A stretch of DNA of 6,106 nucleotides from Planctomycetaceae bacterium (GTDB lineage: Bacteria > Planctomycetota > UBA1135 > GCA-002686595), in contig JABWBL010000226.1 in assembly GCA_013360535.1 (NCBI GenBank), positions 1-6,106 of the forward strand, in the 5' to 3' direction. The notes beneath the pieces are model-generated. The model was not told the DNA's origin. It was given only the letters and a program-made list of their open reading frames with translations, and did not search any database. Shown here in pieces: positions 1-4,406 of this stretch (positions within the stretch are counted from its first letter, which is position 1; each line of letters begins with the position of its first letter). The position numbers were made by a program, and so were the translations under genes.

Positions 1-147
1 ACCGCGGGCGCCCAGGCGGACTTGCTCGTGCTGCCGACGCGGGCGAAGGATGCGCGCGCGGCGCTCGAGGAGCTCACCCTCGGTCGCGAGCCGGTGAGCG
101 AGTGCTGGGTCGCGGGCCGGCGTGCAGGACCCTCCCTCGCACGGTAA
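1..147 (+). CDS. Amidohydrolase-like protein, C-terminal end only
   Basis: The first 48 codons of the window, read in the first frame to the TAA at 145-147, are the tail of a gene that begins upstream. The peptide contains A-D-L-L-V-L at residues 6-11, then a helix-like stretch, then C-W-V-A-G-R near residues 35-40. In metal-dependent amidohydrolases (guanine, cytosine, formimidoylglutamate and methylthioadenosine deaminases and relatives) an ADLxVLD-type strand followed by VxxVWVxGR is the usual C-terminal part of the small beta-sandwich domain beside the TIM barrel. The metal ligands lie outside the window, so neither substrate nor activity can be read. It runs in the same direction as the next gene, 53 bases away, so co-transcription is possible. 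The family call rests on this short tail alone. Confidence 0.6.
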   Translation, partial: TAGAQADLLVLPTRAKDARAALEELTLGREPVSECWVAGRRAGPSLAR

Positions 148-200
148 CTTGTGCCCGCCCGAGGCTGGAGTGCCGCCGGCCCCCGGACAAAGATCCCAGG

Positions 201-1205
201 ATGACCCAAGCCTCGCCGCCCCGTCCCGAATCCGACCGCGCCGCCGCGCTCGACCTGCTCCGCAGCGCGCAGCGTTTCCTGCTGTGTGGGCACGTGCGCC
301 CCGATGGCGACTGCCTCGGCGCGCAGGCGGCGCTGGCGAGCGTGCTCGAGCGCATGGGCAAGCAGGTCTGGATCGAGAACACCGATCCGCTTCCGGCGCA
401 GCTCGACTACCTCGGGTCCGGCCTGAAGTTCCGCGTGTTCGAGGGCGGAGCGCTGCCGGCGCACGACGTGGCGGTGATGCTCGACTTCAACGAGCTCGAG
501 CGCACGGGCGCGATGAAGGCGCCGCTCGCGGCGGCGGGCTCGCGCAAGCTCGTGATCGACCACCACATCGCGCACGGAACGCCGTGGTGGGATGCGGCCT
601 ACGTCGACGTCAAGGCGTCGGCGACGGGCCTGCTCGTGCGGCGCATCGCGCGCGAGCTCGGAGTGCCGCTCGACCAGCGCGCCGCACGCGGCGTCTACAC
701 GTCGATCGTGACCGACACCGGCTGGTTCAAGTACTCGAACACCGACGCCGAGACCTTCGCGGCCGCGGCGGAGGCGGTCGAGCTCGGTGTCGTGCCCTCG
801 GAGCTCTTCAACTCGATCTACCAGCGCCAGAGCCGCCAGCAGCCGCTCGGGGTCGCGCGGGCGCTCAACCGCCTCGAGTACTTCGCCGACGGGCGGCTCG
901 CGGTGGTCGACCTTCCGCTGGCGGGCCCGGGCGAAGTCGACCTCCCCGATGGCGACGACCTGCTCGACCTCCTGCGCGCGGTCGGTCGCGTCGAGGTCGT
1001 GCTCTTCCTGCGCGAGCTCAAGGACGGCTCGATCAAGCTCTCGGCGCGCAGCAAGACCGAGTACGACGTCAACCGGCTCGCGCGGGGCTTCGGCGGCGGA
1101 GGCCATGCCAAGGCTTCCGGCGCCACGTTGCGCGGAGCCTTGCCCGAGGTGCGCACGCAGCTCGTCGAGGCCGCCGTCAGGCAGTTCGCGGACGGCGCAC
1201 GATGA
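201..1205 (+). CDS. nrnA: DHH/DHHA1 phosphoesterase, NrnA-like (oligoribonuclease / pAp phosphatase type)
   Basis: A 334-residue protein of normal length for the NrnA family, which removes nucleotides from 2-5-mer RNAs and often dephosphorylates 3'-phosphoadenosine-5'-phosphate, using Mn2+ in the cytoplasm. Visible DHH-domain motifs, in order: H31-x-x-P-D35-G-D37 (motif I), L-D95-F (motif II), D120-H121-H122 (the DHH triad) and T-D172-T-G. The C-terminal DHHA1 substrate-binding domain shows G-F-G-G-G-G-H302-A-K-A-S-G. All expected metal ligands are present, so the enzyme should be active. I chose the ATG at 201: an in-frame ATG at 102 would overlap the preceding gene and add residues unlike the family. 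No strong Shine-Dalgarno precedes 201. The stop overlaps the next gene's ATG (ATGA, 1202-1205), implying translational coupling. Whether pAp or short RNA is the main substrate cannot be told from sequence. Confidence 0.92.
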   Translation: MTQASPPRPESDRAAALDLLRSAQRFLLCGHVRPDGDCLGAQAALASVLERMGKQVWIENTDPLPAQLDYLGSGLKFRVFEGGALPAHDVAVMLDFNELERTGAMKAPLAAAGSRKLVIDHHIAHGTPWWDAAYVDVKASATGLLVRRIARELGVPLDQRAARGVYTSIVTDTGWFKYSNTDAETFAAAAEAVELGVVPSELFNSIYQRQSRQQPLGVARALNRLEYFADGRLAVVDLPLAGPGEVDLPDGDDLLDLLRAVGRVEVVLFLRELKDGSIKLSARSKTEYDVNRLARGFGGGGHAKASGATLRGALPEVRTQLVEAAVRQFADGAR

Positions 1206-1963
1206 GGGTCGCGCTGATCTCGGACCTGCACGCCAACCGCGAGGCCCTCGACGCGGTGTTCGCCGACATCGACCGGCGCGGGATCGAGACCGTCTACTGC
1301 CTGGGTGACGTCGTCGGTTACGGGCCCGAGCCCGAGTACTGCGTCGACGTCGTGCGCGCGCGCTGCCGGCTGTGCCTGATGGGCAACCACGACGAGGCGC
1401 TCTTCCGCGACGCATCCGACTTCAACCCGCACGCGCGCGGCGCCATCGAGTACACGCGCGACCGCATGCTGCCGGCCTGGTACTCGGGCGCCGCCAAGAA
1501 GGCGCGCTGGCGCTTCCTGCGGAACCTGCCGCTCTCGCACTCCGAGGGTCGCTTCCTCTTCGTGCACGGCTCGCCGCGCGACCCCGTGCGCGAGTACGTG
1601 CTCTCCACGGACGGCTTCCTCAACCCCGAGAAGCTGCGCTCGGTCTTCGACAGCTTCTCCGGCATCGCCCTCGCCGGCCACACCCACCACCCCGGCCTGC
1701 ACGACGAGTCCCTGCGCTTCCACGGCCTCGGCGGCGCCTCCGAATTCACCCTCGACCTCCCCCCCGACGCCAAGTGCTTCATCAACGTCGGCTCCGTCGG
1801 CCAACCCCGCGACTCCGACAACCGCGCCTGCTACGCCATCCTCGAAGACCGCCGCATCACCTGGTCCCGCGTCCCCTACGACTACCAACTCACCGCCGAA
1901 AAGATCCTGCGCACCAACGCGCTCAGCGAAGTGCTCGCAAGAAGATTGGCCATGGGCAAGTAG
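1202..1963 (+). CDS. Calcineurin-like metallophosphoesterase
   Basis: A 253-residue single-domain metallophosphoesterase of the compact YfcE/MJ0936-like class. The five dimetal-site blocks are intact: S-D8-L-H10-A-N, G-D36-V-V-G-Y-G-P, G-N62-H63-D64, H122-G-S and G-H160-T-H162-H, followed by the N-V-G-S-V-G-Q-P-R-D block at 195-204 usual for this subgroup. Relatives hydrolyse phosphodiesters or nucleotides (cyclic nucleotides, diadenosine polyphosphates, model substrates), and the physiological substrate is usually unknown. There is no signal peptide or membrane segment, so it is cytosolic. Its ATG overlaps the stop of the DHH phosphoesterase gene, suggesting joint translation and a shared role in nucleotide turnover (inference). 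Codon use changes within the gene: about 63% of the first 76 codons end in C, against about 86% of the 77 codons at 1673-1903. The gene ends with two consecutive AGA codons, rare in this GC-rich setting. Confidence 0.93.
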   Translation: MRVALISDLHANREALDAVFADIDRRGIETVYCLGDVVGYGPEPEYCVDVVRARCRLCLMGNHDEALFRDASDFNPHARGAIEYTRDRMLPAWYSGAAKKARWRFLRNLPLSHSEGRFLFVHGSPRDPVREYVLSTDGFLNPEKLRSVFDSFSGIALAGHTHHPGLHDESLRFHGLGGASEFTLDLPPDAKCFINVGSVGQPRDSDNRACYAILEDRRITWSRVPYDYQLTAEKILRTNALSEVLARRLAMGK

Positions 1964-2019
1964 GGAAGCGAGAGCTCCTGCGGAGGCACTGGCAGCTGAG
2001 GGCGAGCCGAATCCGAAAC

Positions 2020-2023
2020 GAGG
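2020..2023 (+). promoter_or_regulatory. Shine-Dalgarno for the gene at 2031
   Basis: GAGG sits seven bases before the ATG at 2031, a normal spacing, and supports that start. The 67-base gap after the metallophosphoesterase stop shows no clear terminator, so read-through from the upstream genes is possible. Confidence 0.5.
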
Positions 2024-2030
2024 TTTCTCC

Positions 2031-2609
2031 ATGCGAATTCTCCGCGTTGTCGTGATCGCCGCACTCGCCGCAGGGCTCCTCGCGTTCCTGATGCGCGACG
2101 CGCCGTCGAGCGCTACCGATCGCGGCTCGTCTGCGGCAGAACCTCGCAACTCTCCGCAGCCCTCCGACAACCCAGAACCTTCGGCCGCCCTCCGCGAAGC
2201 ACTCCCCGCCAAAGTCGACGCTGTCGTTCCCGCCGAACGTGTGGCCTCCACGCCGCCGACCGCCCCCCCAAGCCCGCCCAGCGTTCCCGTCCCAATCGGA
2301 ACCGAGGCCGACTGGGAGCGCGAATTCGCCGGCAAGTCCCGCGAAGAGCTGCTGCAGGCCGAGAAGCAACTCCTCGCCGAATTCCGAGCGGAAGTCGAAC
2401 TCGAGGCCGAGCGCCGCTTCGCCGCCGGAGAGTACGAGGTCTATCCCCAAGGCGAACCACCGAACGAACCGGTCTTCGGTGCCCTCTTCGAACGCGGCGA
2501 CGAACTCGCTGTCCGACGCGTCAACATCCACCCAGTCCGCGACGCAAAGTTCTTCGACAAGGAAGTGAAGGCCGTGTGGTTGCGCGAGCAAGCCCGCACC
2601 CGCCCCTGA
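2031..2609 (+). CDS. Hypothetical membrane-anchored protein with Pro-rich linker and charged helical region
   Basis: I do not recognise this 192-residue protein. Residues 1-21 form a short basic start and one hydrophobic segment (V-V-V-I-A-A-L-A-A-G-L-L), either an uncleaved signal anchor or a signal peptide. No lipobox cysteine is present, and there is no cysteine anywhere in the protein. Residues 22-90 are low-complexity, rich in Pro, Ser, Ala and Glu, and probably a disordered extracytoplasmic linker. Residues 91-135 are highly charged and predicted helical, possibly coiled coil (W-E-R-E-F, then E-E-L-L-Q-A-E-K-Q-L-L-A-E-F and E-L-E-A-E-R-R-F). The last 55 residues contain E-Y-E-V-Y-P and R-R-V-N-I-H-P-V-R and may form a small fold. 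An acceptable Shine-Dalgarno and coding-like base use make it a real gene. It points the same way as the phosphoesterase pair, 67 bases downstream, and converges on proline dehydrogenase. A cell-envelope location is inferred; its function is unknown. Confidence 0.72.
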   Translation: MRILRVVVIAALAAGLLAFLMRDAPSSATDRGSSAAEPRNSPQPSDNPEPSAALREALPAKVDAVVPAERVASTPPTAPPSPPSVPVPIGTEADWEREFAGKSREELLQAEKQLLAEFRAEVELEAERRFAAGEYEVYPQGEPPNEPVFGALFERGDELAVRRVNIHPVRDAKFFDKEVKAVWLREQARTRP

Positions 2610-2620
2610 TCGCCCTTCTC

Positions 2621-2648
2621 TCGCCGCTTCTGTCCCCTGTGGCGGCGA
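2621..2648 (+). terminator. Weak stem-loop after the gene ending at 2609
   Basis: TCGCCGC (2621-2627) can pair with GCGGCGA (2642-2648) across a 14-base loop, 12 bases after the stop codon. No T-run follows, so it is at best a poor intrinsic terminator or an RNA 3'-end structure. The surrounding 2610-2708 stretch is pyrimidine-rich and I see no gene in it. Confidence 0.25.
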
Positions 2649-2708
2649 ACCGTCCCACCTAACCTCTCAGCCGCCTTCGCTTCTCTGGGCGTTCGGCCTC
2701 AAGCGCCT

Positions 2709-2730
2709 CGCCTCGCCGCAAGGCGAGGCG
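2709..2730. terminator. Perfect 9-bp GC hairpin with GCAA tetraloop
   Basis: CGCCTCGCC (2709-2717) pairs without mismatch with GGCGAGGCG (2722-2730), closed by GCAA, a GNRA-type stable RNA tetraloop. It lies in the gap between two convergent genes, where terminators are expected. Neither strand has a downstream T-run, so intrinsic termination is unproven. It could equally be a REP-like palindrome or an RNA-stabilising 3' structure. Confidence 0.5.
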
Positions 2731-2742
2731 CAACCAATAGCC

Positions 2743-2770
2743 CCGTGTTGGTGGTCTTCCACCAACACGG
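2743..2770. repeat. Perfect 12-bp palindromic hairpin
   Basis: CCGTGTTGGTGG (2743-2754) is the exact reverse complement of CCACCAACACGG (2759-2770), with a TCTT loop. Its right edge abuts position 2771, where the inverted copy of the proline dehydrogenase 3' end begins. The stem is too strong to be a chance feature of composition alone. It may be a bidirectional transcription-end structure for the convergent genes, or a REP-type or mobile-element end. No T-run follows on either strand. Confidence 0.6.
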
Positions 2771-2873
2771 TCACGTCGTGCGGGTGTATGTGGCGTTTGG
2801 GCCGCAGTGGCAGCCGCATTCGCTCCGCCGCCGTTGCGTTCCTCCCGCAGATCTTCTGGAACGTGCCGCGGGC
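2771..2873 (+). pseudogene. Inverted, frameshifted copy of the proline dehydrogenase 3' end
   Basis: Read on the plus strand, this stretch matches the coding strand of the proline dehydrogenase gene over its last part (minus strand, 3042 down to 2941). Exact blocks of 22, 23, 11, 22 and 7 bases are separated by single mismatches, except for one patch where 15 bases here replace 14 in the gene. It decodes as H-V-V-R-V-Y-V-A-F-G-P-Q-W-Q-P-H-S-L-R-R, then the extra base shifts the frame. The gene has P instead of A and the conserved active-site Tyr instead of H in this block. It has no start, no upstream part of the enzyme and a broken frame, so it is a fragment rather than a gene. Together with 2941-3042 it forms an inverted repeat of about 83% identity around a 67-base spacer. 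Confidence 0.85.
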
Positions 2874-3042
2874 TCGGCCTCGTGCTTTCCTACGCCTCGC
2901 GCTCTCACCTTCTCCGCGCGCTCACTTCATGCCGAACATCGCCCGCGTCACGTTCCAGAAGATCTGCGGGTTCTTCCTCATCCTGCGGAGCGAATACGGC
3001 TGCCACTGCGGCCCAAACGGCACATACACCCGCACGACGTGA
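2771..3042. repeat. Long inverted repeat: 103/102-base arms, 67-base spacer
   Basis: The left arm is 2771-2873 and the right arm is 2941-3042; the right arm lies inside proline dehydrogenase and encodes about residues 260-294. At least 85 positions match by hand alignment, with one single-base indel. In the proline dehydrogenase mRNA, if transcription runs past the stop, the two arms would pair. The last few codons and the TGA (2922-2924) would then sit in the loop of a stem of about 100 bp. Confidence 0.85.
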
Positions 3043-3821
3043 TTCTGCGCTTGCCAAGTCTGCCACAAGGGTTCCATGACGCCGAGCAGCACCTGAAACT
3101 CGTAACCGTTCCTCTCCACGCGGAGACGCTTGGCAAGCTCCGCGCAGCGGTCGCCCATGGCGGCGTCGTGGGTGGCGAGGGCGACGAAGGCCTTGCGTTC
3201 GAAGAGTTGCTGGGTGCAGGCGATGTAGGCCTGGCGGATGGGCTCGGGTTCGGTGTGGGCGATGTTGGCGGGCTCGAGGTAGATGCCCTTCACCATGCGA
3301 ATGTTGAGCGGGCCGGGCGCGAGCTTGGCGATGTCGTCGGGGGTGCGGAAGAGGCGCGACTGCAGGACCAGGCCGACGTTGTCGTGTTCCTTGCGCAGCT
3401 CCTCGAAGATGCGCAGCGTGGCGTCGGTGGTCGAGGCGTCTTCCATCTCGACGCGCAGGAAGAGCTTGCGCGCCTTGCAGTACTTCGCGAGCTCGGCGTA
3501 GTTGGAGAGCGCGAGGCGTTCGGAGCTGCGCAGGCCAAGGTGCGTCGGCTTGACCGACACGTAGGCCTGGATGGAGTTCTCGACGACGGCGTCGGCAGCC
3601 TGCTTGTACTCGGCGACGACGTGGCGCGCCTGTTCCTCGCTGTTGACGTCCTCGCCGAGCACGTCGATCACGCCCGGGTGGCCGCGGCCGTTGAGCAGCT
3701 TGAGGCGCTCGATCGCCGACTGCAGCGTGTCCCCGGCGACGTAGCGCTTCGCGACCCGCCACAGGATCGCCTTGGGCACATGCGGCATCACCTTCATCAC
3801 GGCGGAGTGGAGCAGCGGCAT
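2922..3821 (-). CDS. Proline dehydrogenase, monofunctional (FAD-dependent)
   Basis: A 299-residue PRODH-domain protein of the length typical of stand-alone bacterial enzymes (Thermus or Bacillus type). It oxidises L-proline to 1-pyrroline-5-carboxylate with FAD and passes electrons to the quinone pool at the membrane face. Visible family motifs on the beta/alpha barrel: V-S-V-K91-P-T-H-L-G, R-V-E-M-E-D at 123-128, I-R-M-V-K-G at 174-179, A-T-H-D at 216-219, F-Q-V-L-L-G at 242-247, V-R-V-Y-V-P-F-G at 263-270 and Y276-S-L-R279-R280, the substrate-binding Tyr and Arg pair. All key residues are present. No P5C dehydrogenase domain or gene is in the window, so the second step must be encoded elsewhere. 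No Shine-Dalgarno precedes the chosen ATG, and a TACAAT box lies 10 bases before it, so the message may be leaderless. Met9 and Met12 are alternative starts. The 3' end is duplicated in inverted form just downstream. Confidence 0.93.
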   Translation of the reverse strand: MPLLHSAVMKVMPHVPKAILWRVAKRYVAGDTLQSAIERLKLLNGRGHPGVIDVLGEDVNSEEQARHVVAEYKQAADAVVENSIQAYVSVKPTHLGLRSSERLALSNYAELAKYCKARKLFLRVEMEDASTTDATLRIFEELRKEHDNVGLVLQSRLFRTPDDIAKLAPGPLNIRMVKGIYLEPANIAHTEPEPIRQAYIACTQQLFERKAFVALATHDAAMGDRCAELAKRLRVERNGYEFQVLLGVMEPLWQTWQAQNHVVRVYVPFGPQWQPYSLRRMRKNPQIFWNVTRAMFGMK

Positions 3822-3831
3822 AGGGCGGGAA

Positions 3832-3837
3832 ATTGTA
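3832..3837 (-). promoter_or_regulatory. Possible -10 box for proline dehydrogenase
   Basis: On the minus strand TACAAT (five of six matches to TATAAT) lies in the only AT-rich spot of this gap, with 10 bases between it and the ATG. A start of transcription about seven bases downstream would leave almost no leader, which agrees with the missing Shine-Dalgarno. The -35 region at normal spacing (TGTGCC near 3855-3860) is a poor match. Confidence 0.35.
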
Positions 3838-3877
3838 GGAGCGCTGCGGGCGCTGGCACAGGGCCCGAGTGCGCACT

Positions 3878-4057
3878 TAGCCCGCCTTATTCATGACCCT
3901 CTACTGCGAACGCGAAATCGCTCGACGCTGCTGCGTTGCTGCGGTGGTTCTCGTCCTCAGCGACCGTACAGGTCGCCTCCGGCCAGAACCATCCTCGCGC
4001 CTTGCATCGCCGGCGCTTTCGCGTTCTCGCTACGAGGTTCATGAATAAGCCGAGCTA
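3878..4057. repeat. 180-bp imperfect palindrome, MITE-like element
   Basis: The whole stretch folds on itself around a centre near 3968. The ends match as inverted repeats: TAGC-N-CG-N-CTTATTCATGA at 3878-3896 against the reverse complement of 4039-4057, with two mismatches in 19. Further symmetric blocks are AACGCGAAA (3909-3917 with 4017-4025), TGGTTCT (3945-3951 with 3985-3991) and GCGACC (3960-3965 with 3971-3976) around a GTACA loop. It fills most of the 246-base gap between divergent genes and contains no credible ORF. Size, terminal inverted repeats and lack of coding fit a miniature inverted-repeat element or a degraded IS remnant. A single-copy structured regulatory region is the alternative. 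I see no clear target-site duplication. Confidence 0.7.
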
Positions 4058-4060
4058 GGA
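4057..4060 (+). promoter_or_regulatory. Shine-Dalgarno of cutA at the edge of the palindrome
   Basis: AGGA lies seven bases before the cutA ATG at 4068 and shares its first base with the outer end of the palindrome. Any promoter of cutA must therefore lie inside or beyond the palindrome; I recognise no clear -10/-35 pair. Confidence 0.5.
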
Positions 4061-4067
4061 TGGCGGC

Positions 4068-4406
4068 ATGGCGCAGGACGCGAGCGTGGTCCGTTGGGTC
4101 GTTTCAACGGCGCCGGACCTCGAGCGGGCGCGCGCGCTCGCCCGGGCGCTCGTCGAAGAGCGGCTCGCCGCCTGCGTCAGCTTTCAGCCTGGGCTGAGCA
4201 GCGTGTACCGCTGGAAGGGCGCGGTCGAGGAGGCGAACGAGGTGCTGCTCGTGATCAAGACGACGGCGGAGCGCCTGCCGGAGCTCGAGCGCGCCTTCGC
4301 GCGGCTGCATCCTTATGAGGTGCCCGAGCTCGTCGCGCTCGAACCCGCCCACGTCGCCGCGCCGTACCTTGCGTGGCTCGTCGCCGAGGTGGAGCGGCAA
4401 GGATGA
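4068..4406 (+). CDS. cutA: CutA1 family protein (divalent cation tolerance, PII-like fold)
   Basis: A 112-residue protein of standard CutA1 length. Diagnostic blocks: E-R-L-A-A-C36-V at 31-37, Q-P-G-L-S-S-V-Y-R-W-K-G at 40-51, E-V-L-L-V-I-K-T at 58-65, L-H-P-Y-E-V-P-E at 80-87 and Y-L-A-W-L at 100-104. CutA1 forms very stable trimers with a ferredoxin-like fold similar to PII signalling proteins. It was named for copper tolerance in E. coli, but its general bacterial role is unsettled. No signal peptide is present, so it is cytosolic here. Start is supported by AGGA seven bases upstream. The stop overlaps the ATG of the transporter gene (ATGA at 4403-4406), so the two should be made together. 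Its upstream region is taken up by a 180-bp palindrome, which may affect expression. Confidence 0.95.
   Translation: MAQDASVVRWVVSTAPDLERARALARALVEERLAACVSFQPGLSSVYRWKGAVEEANEVLLVIKTTAERLPELERAFARLHPYEVPELVALEPAHVAAPYLAWLVAEVERQG
4391..4394 (+). promoter_or_regulatory. Shine-Dalgarno that fixes the transporter start
   Basis: GGAG, located within the end of cutA, lies eight bases before the ATG at 4403. It favours this start over the in-frame ATG at 4373, which would overlap cutA by 34 bases and adds a basic, non-family N-terminus. Confidence 0.5.

Noticed and set aside
122..1201. Long open frame running into the metallophosphoesterase from 122, which would add about 360 N-terminal residues
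   Set aside because: The added part is an out-of-frame reading of the DHH phosphoesterase gene, rich in Arg, Ala and Pro as expected of a shadow in GC-rich DNA. The phosphoesterase motif S-D-L-H starts six residues after the ATG at 1202.
818..2335. 505-codon open frame on the minus strand
   Set aside because: It lies opposite two genes with intact catalytic motifs and its product is low-complexity (Ala, Gly, Val, Arg). Long antisense frames are common at this GC content.
2745..3896. 383-codon plus-strand open frame across the proline dehydrogenase gene
   Set aside because: From about 2940 on it is antisense to a well-supported enzyme. Only the short segment near 2771-2830 has a recognisable peptide, and that is the inverted duplicate.
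3772..4044. 90-codon plus-strand frame running into the palindrome
   Set aside because: It begins antisense to proline dehydrogenase, ends within the repeat, lacks a ribosome binding site and has no recognisable domain.
3878..4057. tRNA or riboswitch in the structured gap before cutA
   Set aside because: I find no tRNA cloverleaf signature or known riboswitch core. The symmetry spans the whole stretch with matching ends, which fits a palindromic element better.
2610..4067. CRISPR array or phage or IS transposase gene around the repeats
   Set aside because: The repeats are inverted rather than regularly spaced direct repeats, and no transposase, integrase or Cas coding sequence is present.
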